Under the pieces are notes generated by a model. That model had not been told where the DNA came from, did no database searches, and was given only the letters and a program-made list of their open reading frames with translations. Source: Clostridia bacterium (GTDB lineage Bacteria; Bacillota; Clostridia; Saccharofermentanales; Saccharofermentanaceae). Taken from it: 64,000 bases of DNA. This document shows, one piece after another, positions 34,732 to 42,856 of this stretch (position 1 is its first letter; each line of letters begins with the position of its first letter). The DNA lies in assembly GCA_016287245.1 (NCBI GenBank), contig JAEEWG010000006.1:62001-126000 (forward strand), given 5' to 3'. The translations under genes were made by a program, and so were the position numbers.

Positions 34732-35541
34732 TTAGTCTTTTGCAACGGAAGAAGAGAAGTTGTACTGCTTAACAACGTCCTCATTCTCATAGATCTTGGT
34801 CTGCCACTTGTTCGCAGTCTGCAGGATCATCGTGTACGGATTCTCTTTGCCGTCTACGAGTTCCATATCGCCCTGATAGCTGATCGCCTGAGCTTCATCG
34901 TCAGACAGGAGCATGTACTGGGAGACCAGGAAGAGAGATCTGACACCTACGCTCATGTGTACGAGCTTCGGGTTGATCGTATATGTCGGAGCTACGGAGA
35001 GGGAACGTCCACCGAAGGACAGACCCAGTGTAGAAGTAGCGGTCTTTTCCTCGAGGAGGAAGAGCGGCTTGCCTTCTACGCCAACTTTACCTACATCATG
35101 GAAAAGAGCCATGATGATCGCGGACTCATCGTCGAGCTGCGGCATCAGCGTATCCTTGATACGGATGAGCTGCTTCGCAACACCAACAGAGTGAATAAGA
35201 AGACCTTTTTCGAAAGCCAGAGGACCTTCCAGCTCAGCCGGAGCGGTCAGCCAGGATGTACGATTCTCGAGGAAATCGATGAAGTGATCGAATTCGGTCT
35301 TTCTCTTGATGATCTTCGACTTAAGATCGCTATAGAGTTCGTCAACATTATCTTTGGTAACCATGATCATCGGCATGATCGCGCCTACGCCCTTGCCGGA
35401 AGAACGGCTGCCAGAGGAAGAAACTGATTCAGCGGTTGCGCCTGTTACATTTCCCTGACCGTCTGTAAAGTCATACTTACACTTCGGGCAACGAATCGCC
35501 TGATTCGCAATTGTCATACCACAATCTGGACACTTTTTCAT
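34732..35541 (-). CDS. Zinc-ribbon and HD-domain protein
   Basis: A 269-residue soluble protein. The N-terminus is a C4 zinc ribbon (Cys4, Cys7, Cys18, Cys21: CPDCG and CPKC), followed by a Ser/Gly-rich linker (36-54). The rest contains an HD-type phosphohydrolase signature: His117 in LLIHSVGVAKQ and His148-Asp149 in ALFHDVGKVG, with a further His in KLVHMSVG. HD domains of this kind usually hydrolyse nucleotides or phosphate esters; the substrate is unknown. Strong AAAGGAGGT precedes the ATG. It is a single-gene unit with its own promoter and terminator, and its biased codon use suggests it is well expressed. Confidence 0.8.
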   Translation of the reverse strand: MKKCPDCGMTIANQAIRCPKCKYDFTDGQGNVTGATAESVSSSGSRSSGKGVGAIMPMIMVTKDNVDELYSDLKSKIIKRKTEFDHFIDFLENRTSWLTAPAELEGPLAFEKGLLIHSVGVAKQLIRIKDTLMPQLDDESAIIMALFHDVGKVGVEGKPLFLLEEKTATSTLGLSFGGRSLSVAPTYTINPKLVHMSVGVRSLFLVSQYMLLSDDEAQAISYQGDMELVDGKENPYTMILQTANKWQTKIYENEDVVKQYNFSSSVAKD

Positions 35542-35621
35542 ATGAACCTCCTTTGATGTAAACCTAGAATTTGTATAGGATTCACATCTTCCACGTTTCC
35601 TTTCGGGATGCTTATGTGACT

Positions 35622-35650
35622 ATTCTACAACGAATTGGAGCCTCAGACAA
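35622..35650 (-). promoter_or_regulatory. Promoter of the zinc-ribbon/HD gene
   Basis: On the minus strand, TTGTCT (35650-35645), 17 bases, TAGAAT (35627-35622). It leaves a leader of about 75 bases. Confidence 0.6.
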
Positions 35651-35710
35651 CCTCAAAGACTCTTGAAGTACGCAAAAACTATGCCAAAATACGAAGTTTT
35701 TACAATGTGT

Positions 35711-36592
35711 TCATTTTTTCTTTGATTTTGGAGGGTGGTTTACTTTGTAATTTCGACGCATGCCCCGGAAGAAGGTGCCGAGATGGAGCTGTTTCGGGAA
35801 ATACTGCATGCGGTTATAAAGGTGCGCGGTGAGTACCATCTCCAGTTCCTGCGGGTTGACCTGGCGGTTCTGGTTCATCATGAAATCCGTAGTTCCGGGG
35901 GCCTCGAAATAGAAACGGTAGTTCGCACCGTAGGCGTCGCCGAGCCCCAGGAGATGACCGAATTCATGGGCGCACTCTTGCTGGAAAGCATGTCGGTCAC
36001 TGTTCTGTCGGATCGTCGCGCTTCCCGGGTGTTTTTTCGACCAGTTGAGTGTCAGCGCTTCCGGCTGAAAGCTCTTAAAGAAGCCCCAGAACCAGCGCCA
36101 CAGGGGACTCGTTACATAGCCTGCGCGGTTTTCGGAATAGGAGAGCTTGACCTTGATAAAACGCTGTCCCGGATAGTCATTTACAGCCTGCGGGGTCTGA
36201 TAGCGGATGAATTCCAGCGTGACACGGGCCGAGGACGGGTCCGGTGTCATCTGTTCGTCGGACGGGTTGTTGTCCTGAGTGAGGACACGATAGCTGGCGT
36301 GCGCACGGGACATCTCATAGCCGTCATCTTCAAGCCAGCTCATCGGATATTTGCCGGACCAGTTCCTGCGGATGCCGGCTTCGGCGACATCGGCATAAGT
36401 GATGTTGGTACCGGGATAGTAGCGGAACATCTTGGAGGAGTAGCGAACGAACACACGGATACGCATGCTGTTTCCGACAAGGATCAGCTGGATCGGCACC
36501 TTGCGGGGGTGCGGATACGAGATCGGATAACGCTTGTCCAATGTGCGCGACGTGATCTCTCGCTTTGAGTTTGGATCGTAAACGTGTTTCAT
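35711..36592 (-). CDS. Metzincin-like putative zinc metallopeptidase without signal peptide
   Basis: A 293-residue protein. Residues 209-219 read HEFGHLLGLGD, an exact HExxHxxGxxD motif: two zinc His, the catalytic Glu210, and Asp219 as third ligand as in some metzincins. A methionine pair in TTDFMMN (238-239) is suitably placed for the Met-turn. The N-terminal 200 residues (for example RIRVFVRYSSKMFRYYPGT) match nothing I recognise. There is no signal peptide or membrane segment, which is odd for a metzincin; export by another route, cytosolic action or a toxin-like role are all possible. GGAGAGCCG precedes the ATG. The lysine-rich tail (HPPKSKKK) is basic. Confidence 0.7.
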   Translation of the reverse strand: MKHVYDPNSKREITSRTLDKRYPISYPHPRKVPIQLILVGNSMRIRVFVRYSSKMFRYYPGTNITYADVAEAGIRRNWSGKYPMSWLEDDGYEMSRAHASYRVLTQDNNPSDEQMTPDPSSARVTLEFIRYQTPQAVNDYPGQRFIKVKLSYSENRAGYVTSPLWRWFWGFFKSFQPEALTLNWSKKHPGSATIRQNSDRHAFQQECAHEFGHLLGLGDAYGANYRFYFEAPGTTDFMMNQNRQVNPQELEMVLTAHLYNRMQYFPKQLHLGTFFRGMRRNYKVNHPPKSKKK

Positions 36593-36660
36593 CGGCTCTC
36601 CAAAAAAACTCGATTTTCCCTCATTCTATCAACAGAATACCACGAAACGCACGGAAAGAG

Positions 36661-36666
36661 TATAAT
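36661..36666 (+). promoter_or_regulatory. -10 box upstream of the small unknown gene and rqcP
   Basis: A consensus TATAAT, 35 bases before the start of the 87-residue protein. No clear -35 box. Confidence 0.5.
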
Positions 36667-36700
36667 AGAGCCGATAACACCTGATCACGGGAGAATGAAA

Positions 36701-36964
36701 ATGAAACTGGAAGGCAAGACTTTCAAGATGAACGTAGTGCTTCAGATGCATGTCGTTGACCATGTAAATGAGAAAGCTTCTTTTGTAAAAGAACTGGATG
36801 AGGCACTGGTACTTCTGTGCCGCGAGATGAACGTCCCGTTCCCGCTGTGGCTGTCGAAAAACACCAGAGAGTTTGCGCAGTTCCATCAGACGACCTTCTT
36901 CGAAGACCAGTTTTCCGATAATAAGGTGCCATTCGACAGGTTCATGATCCGCCTGATCGGATAA
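36701..36964 (+). CDS. Small conserved-looking protein of unknown function
   Basis: An 87-residue soluble protein (MKLEGKTFKMNVVLQMHVV...). It has an amphipathic first half and the sequence FPLWLSKNTREFAQFHQTTFF, which looks like a conserved core. No cysteines, no membrane segment. The ATG at 36701 is chosen since GGGAG lies 7 bases upstream; an ATG at 36695 is too close to it. It is 26 bases before rqcP and probably in the same transcript. I do not recognise the family. Confidence 0.65.
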   Translation: MKLEGKTFKMNVVLQMHVVDHVNEKASFVKELDEALVLLCREMNVPFPLWLSKNTREFAQFHQTTFFEDQFSDNKVPFDRFMIRLIG

Positions 36965-36990
36965 GGTGTGTTTTCTAAAGGAGTCCGAAT

Positions 36991-37248
36991 ATGCGTATTG
37001 ATAAATTTCTGAAAGTATCCCGCGTGGTCAAAAGAAGAACGGTGGCCAATGAAGTCTGCTCCGCAGGCAGAGTCCAGATCAACGATAAGATCGCCAAGCC
37101 GGGATCCGAGGTAAAGGCCGGAGACATCGTGACGATCCGTTTCGGTAACGGAGAGACCCGTTTCAAGGTCCTCTCGATCAAGGAAACCGTCCGAAAAGAA
37201 GAGGCTTCCGAGATGTATGAACTTCTAAGCGGAAAAGAAGTGGAGTAA
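36991..37248 (+). CDS. rqcP: RqcP/YabO-type S4 RNA-binding protein
   Basis: An 85-residue S4 domain protein: MRIDKFLKVSRVVKRRTVANEVCSAG is the RNA-binding helix-loop-helix, followed by GRVQINDKIAKPGSEVKAGDIV. B. subtilis RqcP (YabO) binds the stalled 50S subunit with RqcH and peptidyl-tRNA and supports alanine tailing in ribosome quality control. The start has AAAGGAG upstream. A divIC-like gene follows after 101 bases; in B. subtilis the two are separated by the sporulation genes yabP and yabQ, which are missing here. Confidence 0.9.
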   Translation: MRIDKFLKVSRVVKRRTVANEVCSAGRVQINDKIAKPGSEVKAGDIVTIRFGNGETRFKVLSIKETVRKEEASEMYELLSGKEVE

Positions 37249-37349
37249 CTTACAATTACGTTACAATTGCTCCGTAAGTGCGTACAAGTTCTCTTTTTTG
37301 TGAGATAAATAGGATAAGTAATAATTCTATTTGATTCGGAAAGGGATCC

Positions 37350-37643
37350 ATGAAGCACAAGAGGATAAAATCTCCGGTAGGAAAAGTAGCACTTTTCGTG
37401 GTCTTTGTGATCGTGTTCGCCATGGTCGTGGCACGATTGAACAAAGAGCGTGAGATGCGTGCGCGTGTGGAAAAGCGGGCACGTGAACTGGAAGTGGCTG
37501 CTGCTCAGGCCAGCGCCGAATATGCCGATGTGGCCGAAAGAGCCAGAAAGGCCGGTTCAGATGACTACGTGGAAGAGATCGCCAGAGAATCTCTCGGAAT
37601 GGTCATGCCGGGTGAGACGGTATTCAAGACTTCTGATAATTAA
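37350..37643 (+). CDS. divIC: Septum formation initiator (DivIC/FtsB-like)
   Basis: A 97-residue bitopic membrane protein: a short basic cytoplasmic N-terminus, one membrane segment (about 11-30), and an extracellular coiled coil rich in Ala/Glu/Arg (31-70). The end, DDYVEEIARESLGMVMPGETVF, is the hallmark of the DivIC/FtsB family, in which it contacts FtsL and the FtsQ/DivIB-type partner at the division site. AAAGGGATCC precedes the ATG. Confidence 0.88.
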   Translation: MKHKRIKSPVGKVALFVVFVIVFAMVVARLNKEREMRARVEKRARELEVAAAQASAEYADVAERARKAGSDDYVEEIARESLGMVMPGETVFKTSDN

Positions 37644-37677
37644 ATAGATAAATATACTTTCGATAGATAAGACCCGA

Positions 37678-37711
37678 GGCTTCAAGTGAGAAAGAACACT
37701 TGAAGCCTTTT
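37678..37711 (+). terminator. Terminator after divIC
   Basis: A perfect 11-bp stem (GGCTTCAAGTG and CACTTGAAGCC) with an 8-base loop, then TTTT. Confidence 0.8.
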
Positions 37712-37838
37712 AAAATTTTTCTAAAAATTCATTGAGTAAAAATTCCAGTTCGTGCCATTAAAGAATTGAATGCTTTCTCCCGAGGTTCTGTGTGATGGGT
37801 GGGGAGCATGAAAAATTCATCATAAGGAGAAATTGGTA

Positions 37839-39521
37839 ATGAAAAGTTTAGTGAAGCGATCAGTGGCACTTCTTCTGAGTGCTGTGATGTCGGCAGGCGC
37901 CTGTGGAGCTCTGCTGACAGAGAAAGGGAATGCTGCGAGTGCGGCTCCTTCGGCACAGGACATCATGTACGGCCAGGAAATGGAACAGTATTTTAAGACA
38001 ACGAGCAATCGGGAGAATTCGCCGATCGTGTATTTCGGCAAAACAGCTGATGGCAAACTTCCTATTGAATGGATCGTAGTCGGAGCAGATGGCGTGGGCG
38101 TTGCCCGTGAGAATAATGCAGGAGCAGCCACGCTTCTGTCAAAGCGTTCTCTGAAAGAGATGGAATATGCGCATGTATATGCTGATGATTATTTACTGTC
38201 AAAGCTTATGACTGAAACTCCCAAGCTCGTAAAAGTAAATACTTATGAAGACTCCGCATTGAAGGCACAGTCTCATGTAGAGAGTTCTACACTGAAAAAT
38301 GTTAAGGTATGGCCGCTTTCCCTGCGTCAGGCTTCCGGACTGGCATTTTCGCTGAGAAACATGGAATTCGAAGATGGTACATCGACAAAGTGCTGGTGGA
38401 CACGCACTCCGAACTTTTACTACGCATTCGCTATGAGTGATGGTCTTCTGGGCGAAAAGAAAGTAAGCGAGAAAGCAGGTGTTCGTCCTGCCGTCAATAT
38501 CGACCTGACAAAGGTTGCTTTCCTCACCGCAACCGGAGAAAAGGACCAGTATCTGACAGATGGTCTGGTCGCTGTGGGAGAAAATGCGAAGAACGAATGG
38601 AAACTGGTGCTCAAGGATGCCAAGAGCCAGAAATTTTCTGCGGAACTGGATGGATCTTCCGAGCTTCCGATCGGAGGCGAGGTCAGCCTTTCCTTTAAGA
38701 ACGCGTATGCAGCTGAGGATGCAGGTGTTTTCGCCATGATCACCGACGAGAACGGTGCAGTAGTAAAGTATGGTCTTATCGCAGACGGTTCTGCTGCTTC
38801 CGGCGAAGCAACATTTATTGTTCCGGAAGATCTTCCGGAAGGTGAGTATGGACTCAAAGTATTCTCCTCCCGCTATAACGAGGGAAAAGAAACAGAGATC
38901 TGCACAAATATCGTAGACATCAGCATTAGCGCAGTAGAGGTCATCCCGGCTCCGGGTCCGGTTTCGAATGCAAAGGCAGAGATGGCAGGAAAGAACAAGG
39001 TCACCCTTACCTGGGATGAGTATGAAGGCGCAGAAGGATACCATATCTACGCAAGTAAGGCAGAGGTCTTCGAGCAGATCGGAACAGTAGAAAAAGGCGA
39101 AGAGACAACTTTCACAGACGAAAACGCACAGGATACATCCGTTAACAAGTACTGGATCGTAGCATTTGTCACCGATAAGAAGGGCGACGTTATCGAGCGT
39201 GAAGTGGATCCGCAGGGAGAGGCGGATGCACAGTCCAAGGGCGGATGCCCGGCAGTTACCGGCCTGAAGGCAAGTGCACTGAAAGGCAAAGTGAAGCTCA
39301 CCTGGGAAGCATCTCCTGAAGCAGAAGGATACCTCATCTATGGAATTCGTCCGGATGCACCGTATGGATATATCGGCATGACAACACTGGGTACAACATT
39401 TACGGATACAAACGCATCGACAGAAGGATGGAACTTCTACTGGGTATTCCCTTATTACAAGGATGGAAACAAGATCGTCATCGGCGGCACACCGAAGTAC
39501 ACATATGGTAGAGCAAGATAA
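37839..39521 (+). CDS. Secreted protein with DUF6273-like region and two FnIII-like repeats
   Basis: A 560-residue secreted protein. The signal peptide (about 1-33) ends near GNAASA. Residues about 40-230 resemble DUF6273, with CWWTRTPNF and GVRPAVNIDL as landmarks. A beta-rich segment (about 255-365, with GEVSLSFKN and FIVPEDLPEGEYGLKVFSS) follows, then two repeats of about 90 residues: from VSNAKAEMAGKNKVTLTW and from CPAVTGLKASALKGKVKLTW, each with an EGYxIY core and a tail ending near YTYGRAR. These look like fibronectin type III folds. The ATG at 37839, with AAGGAG upstream, is used rather than a TTG at 37833. There is no wall-anchor motif. Its paralog is encoded next. Confidence 0.78.
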   Translation: MKSLVKRSVALLLSAVMSAGACGALLTEKGNAASAAPSAQDIMYGQEMEQYFKTTSNRENSPIVYFGKTADGKLPIEWIVVGADGVGVARENNAGAATLLSKRSLKEMEYAHVYADDYLLSKLMTETPKLVKVNTYEDSALKAQSHVESSTLKNVKVWPLSLRQASGLAFSLRNMEFEDGTSTKCWWTRTPNFYYAFAMSDGLLGEKKVSEKAGVRPAVNIDLTKVAFLTATGEKDQYLTDGLVAVGENAKNEWKLVLKDAKSQKFSAELDGSSELPIGGEVSLSFKNAYAAEDAGVFAMITDENGAVVKYGLIADGSAASGEATFIVPEDLPEGEYGLKVFSSRYNEGKETEICTNIVDISISAVEVIPAPGPVSNAKAEMAGKNKVTLTWDEYEGAEGYHIYASKAEVFEQIGTVEKGEETTFTDENAQDTSVNKYWIVAFVTDKKGDVIEREVDPQGEADAQSKGGCPAVTGLKASALKGKVKLTWEASPEAEGYLIYGIRPDAPYGYIGMTTLGTTFTDTNASTEGWNFYWVFPYYKDGNKIVIGGTPKYTYGRAR

Positions 39522-39549
39522 TTAAAACACATCATATGAGTAGATCAGC

Positions 39550-39586
39550 CACCCTAAGGACCATGCGCCTTAGGGTGCTTTTCTTT
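39550..39586 (+). terminator. Terminator between the two secreted repeat proteins
   Basis: A perfect 10-bp stem (CACCCTAAGG and CCTTAGGGTG) with an 8-base loop, then CTTTTCTTT. Confidence 0.8.
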
Positions 39587-39626
39587 GCCCCCAATATGCA
39601 TTACGAAAAAGAAACAACAAAATTCG

Positions 39627-39657
39627 TTGACAATAATACAACTCATAAGTATATAAT
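39627..39657 (+). promoter_or_regulatory. Promoter of the second secreted repeat protein
   Basis: TTGACA at 39627-39632 and TATAAT at 39652-39657. The 19-base spacing is longer than ideal; a TATATA at 17 bases overlaps it. Confidence 0.55.
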
Positions 39658-39703
39658 CGAGTTATGTTTGCTTTGTTGGTGGAAACATGGGAGGTTTATT
39701 CAT

Positions 39704-41731
39704 ATGAGAGGTTTCTGGAAGAAGATGAGAAGGATCGGATCAGTTGCGATGACGGCTGTGATGAGTATCGCGTTAATCCCCAATATTGCATCCCCGAAGC
39801 AGGTGAATGCGGATTATGTGAAGAGTCAGGAAAATACCCGGATGGGTGTATATCAGATGGCTAATCCGCGTGTGCCGACATCGAAAGATGATGCATGGCA
39901 GGGAAGTTATGTGTACTACGGGATAGCAAAGACTAAATACCGCGTTTTAGATAAGAGTTCTACTAAATATGGAGGGAATACCCTCTTTCTTGATTGTGAC
40001 GAAGTACTAATGGGTACACCATTTGATTCCCGCTCAAATAAATGGAAAGGTTCTGATATAAGTAAGAAATTGGAAGATTTAGCGGAACGGACTTTTACTA
40101 GTCAGGAATTCGATGCTGTTGCAAATAGTAAGATAAGTTCACATGTACTGAATGTATCCGATTCATATGCTAAGAATGCTTATGTAGAATATGTGGCTTT
40201 GACGGGAGAGAAACTGTTCCTGCTTGATGCAGAGGATGTTTTAAATAAAGACTACGGATATTGGCCGACTTCCGGCCGCGAAGGAGCAACAGATTATTCT
40301 ATTGCCAATCATATGAAATCGACTTCATACGTTGGCTGGTGGTTAAGATCTGCATTTTTGTCAGATGCTCATGGTGAATATGCCGGATATGTAACCAAAG
40401 ATGGCAATTTGTTAGCTTGTTCAACGACCGCCGGCTCTTTAGGAGTGGCGCCGGCTATGAATATCGATAAAAAGTCGATCCTGTTCTCGTCCGCGATTTC
40501 CGGGAAATATGGTGATGTCGGAACGTCATACAAACTTACACTTCTGGATAAGGATATGGAGATTTCGATTCGGGAAGATGAAGCTTACGATCTAAATGGC
40601 AGAACGATGACCATACCTTATACGATTTCAGGAAAAAACAGCTATCAGGCCAATCGTGTTTCTGTTCTTATTCTTGACAACAAGTACGTGCCGGGATCTA
40701 ATGCAAATATTCTGTACTATAAGGAACTGGATAAACTTTATTACAATACAGGATCATTTACTTTGCCCGACAACCTTGATATCAGCAAGTGGGGAGTCAA
40801 CTATCATGTTTATATAATTGCAGAAGCAATCAAAGACGCGACGTCGATATATTGGACAGATTATGCTACTGCGCCTGTGGAAATCAGTATGCCCAAGGAA
40901 GTGGAGATCGATCTGACAAAAGGCGGTTTGACCGGAAAATACTGGGATATCGGTATGTTTGGAGACCTTGGTTCTCTCAATCTGGTCGGATTTGATTATC
41001 AGGAAGGGAACGATTATCAGGATGTGGATCTGGATAACGATGGCAACATGGATATCCGTACACATTGGATGGGGCAGATGTACATGGAGCGTCTGAGCAC
41101 GTGCAGCGTCTTTGGTAAATTAACATTCTCCAGCAACGCGCTGCTGACCAAGGGCTATAAGTCGATCACGTTCCTTTTCCCGCTTCCGAGCGTGTCCATC
41201 AGTAGTGCGGTTCCGGCTGGAAAGAATAAGGTTAAACTCACCTGGGGCGCGGCAAAAGGTGCGGAAGGATATCTCATCTATGCGCAGAAGAACGGCCAGT
41301 ACGGTTATGTGGGCATGACGACTTCCGGTACGACATATACAGATACCAAGGCGCTGGATACGGATTACAACTATTACTGGGTATTTGCTTACTTTAAAAA
41401 CGGAGACAAAATGATTCCGGGCGGATGCGTGAAATATGTATATGCTAAAGGTGTATGTGCAGCGGTTACAAACCTGAAGGCATCTTCCCAGACGGGAAGT
41501 GTAAAGCTTTCCTGGACAGCTTCTGAAGGTGCGGAAGGATACCTCATCTATGGCATCCGTCCGGGCGGATCCTACGGGTATATCGGCATGACGACACAGG
41601 GTACGACATATACGGATACGAAAGCCAGTAAGACGGACTATACCTTCTACTGGGTATTCCCGTATCACAAGACAAATGGGCAGATGATCGTCGGCGGAAC
41701 AGCGAAGTATACGTACGGCAAGGCAAAGTAA
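39704..41731 (+). CDS. Secreted protein with DUF6273-like region and two FnIII-like repeats (paralog)
   Basis: A 675-residue protein. After the signal peptide (MRGFWKKMRRIGSVAMTAVM..., ending near VNADY) comes a DUF6273-like region (about 45-265) with GWWLRSAF and LGVAPAMNID landmarks, a roughly 230-residue middle part, and two C-terminal repeats of about 87 residues starting at SSAVPAGKNKVKLTWGA and CAAVTNLKASSQTGSVKLSW. The repeats are close to those of the neighbouring genes and of the genes at 62-64 kb. The ATG at 39704 follows GGGAGG; an upstream frame lies across the promoter. The first kilobase is clearly more AT-rich than the repeat-coding end, which suggests a mosaic gene. Probably an adhesin or a carbohydrate-contacting surface protein, by inference only. 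Confidence 0.77.
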   Translation: MRGFWKKMRRIGSVAMTAVMSIALIPNIASPKQVNADYVKSQENTRMGVYQMANPRVPTSKDDAWQGSYVYYGIAKTKYRVLDKSSTKYGGNTLFLDCDEVLMGTPFDSRSNKWKGSDISKKLEDLAERTFTSQEFDAVANSKISSHVLNVSDSYAKNAYVEYVALTGEKLFLLDAEDVLNKDYGYWPTSGREGATDYSIANHMKSTSYVGWWLRSAFLSDAHGEYAGYVTKDGNLLACSTTAGSLGVAPAMNIDKKSILFSSAISGKYGDVGTSYKLTLLDKDMEISIREDEAYDLNGRTMTIPYTISGKNSYQANRVSVLILDNKYVPGSNANILYYKELDKLYYNTGSFTLPDNLDISKWGVNYHVYIIAEAIKDATSIYWTDYATAPVEISMPKEVEIDLTKGGLTGKYWDIGMFGDLGSLNLVGFDYQEGNDYQDVDLDNDGNMDIRTHWMGQMYMERLSTCSVFGKLTFSSNALLTKGYKSITFLFPLPSVSISSAVPAGKNKVKLTWGAAKGAEGYLIYAQKNGQYGYVGMTTSGTTYTDTKALDTDYNYYWVFAYFKNGDKMIPGGCVKYVYAKGVCAAVTNLKASSQTGSVKLSWTASEGAEGYLIYGIRPGGSYGYIGMTTQGTTYTDTKASKTDYTFYWVFPYHKTNGQMIVGGTAKYTYGKAK

Positions 41732-41756
41732 AGCCTGCGAAAGAATCTTTTGAAAC

Positions 41757-41803
41757 AGAAAAAACCGCCCTCTCAGATATGGTCTGGAAGGGCGGTTCGT
41801 TTC
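41757..41803. terminator. Bidirectional terminator between the secreted protein gene and recR
   Basis: A perfect 9-bp stem (AACCGCCCT and AGGGCGGTT) with a 17-base loop, preceded by an A run and followed by a T-rich stretch. It ends the dnaX-ybaB-recR unit on the minus strand. Confidence 0.7.
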
Positions 41804-41818
41804 TAAAATCTTAAGTAT

Positions 41819-42421
41819 TCAGAACTCGTGTCTGGCCTGCATTGCCTTGGAAAGAGTGACATCGTCGGCATACTCGAGGTCTGATCCCATCGGAAGTCCG
41901 GAAGCGATCCTGGTGACCTTGATGCCCGAAGGCTTGATCAGGCGGCCGAGATACATGGCGGTTGCTTCGCCCTCGGCGGTCTGGTTCGTGGCGATGATGA
42001 CCTCTTTTGTCTCGGGATGCTCGCGCAATCTCTCGATGAGTTCTTTGATCTTGATCTCGTCGAGACCCACATTATTGAGCGGGGAATACACACCGTGCAG
42101 TACGTGGTAAAGACCGTTATAGTCGCGCATGCGCTCCATTGTGGAGACGTCTCTCGGATTTTCGACTACACATACCGTGGAATGGTCTCTTTTCGGATCC
42201 GAGCAGATCGGGCAGGGATCCTGATCAGTGAAGTTCTGACAAACGGAACACAGCTTCGTAGAAGTTCTGGCGTTGATCAGAGCATCTGACAGGGTCTGCA
42301 CTTCTTCCTGCGGCATGGCAAGGATATGAAAAGCCAGGCGCTGGGCAGATTTGTGCCCGACGCCCGGGAGCTTTCCGAGTTCAGATATTAATTTCGCTAC
42401 GCTGGGAGAATACCTGGCCAT
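41819..42421 (-). CDS. recR: Recombination mediator protein RecR
   Basis: A 200-residue RecR of standard length. The N-terminal helix-hairpin-helix is ISELGKLPGVGHKSAQRLAF, the four-cysteine zinc site is CSVCQNFTDQDPCPIC, and the Toprim domain includes CVVENPRDVSTME and VIIATNQTAEGEATAMYL. It loads RecA in gap repair with RecF and RecO. It lies 21 bases after ybaB in the conserved dnaX-ybaB-recR order. Confidence 0.96.
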   Translation of the reverse strand: MARYSPSVAKLISELGKLPGVGHKSAQRLAFHILAMPQEEVQTLSDALINARTSTKLCSVCQNFTDQDPCPICSDPKRDHSTVCVVENPRDVSTMERMRDYNGLYHVLHGVYSPLNNVGLDEIKIKELIERLREHPETKEVIIATNQTAEGEATAMYLGRLIKPSGIKVTRIASGLPMGSDLEYADDVTLSKAMQARHEF

Positions 42422-42442
42422 GAAGTAGAATCCTCAGAAGAA

Positions 42443-42787
42443 TCAGAACGGAAGCTTCGCTCCGCCTGTAGCCTTGGACATCTTCTCCGCAGAAACCTCT
42501 GCGAGCTTTCTTGCAGCTTCGTTGTAAGCGGCAATGATCATGTCCTGAAGCATTTCCACATCCTCCGGATCGACCGCGGAAGGATCGATCTCAAGAGACT
42601 TGATCTCGTGAGTACCGGAAATAACGATCTTTACGACTCCGCCACCTGCGGTCGCGTCGATCTCAAGAGCGTCGATCTCAGCCTTTGCGACTTCGATGTC
42701 ACGCTGCATCTTCTGTGCCTGCTGCATAAGCGCGCCCATGTTGCCGCCGCCCATGCCGCCGAATCCGCCTCGAAAACCTTTTGCCAT
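42443..42787 (-). CDS. ybaB: YbaB/EbfC nucleoid-associated protein
   Basis: A 114-residue protein: a Gly/Met-rich start (MAKGFRGGFGGMGGGNMGAL), the helical QQAQKMQRDIEVAKAEIDAL, the sheet VKIVISGTHEIKSLEIDP and LQDMIIAAYNEAARK. YbaB/EbfC proteins form tweezers-like dimers that bind DNA. It sits between dnaX and recR, as in most bacteria. Confidence 0.94.
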   Translation of the reverse strand: MAKGFRGGFGGMGGGNMGALMQQAQKMQRDIEVAKAEIDALEIDATAGGGVVKIVISGTHEIKSLEIDPSAVDPEDVEMLQDMIIAAYNEAARKLAEVSAEKMSKATGGAKLPF

Positions 42788-42856
42788 ATCTCATTTCCTC
42801 CTTGAAAAGATCTAATAAAGTTATTTTCTATTTCATATGTCTTCTATGACATGAAA

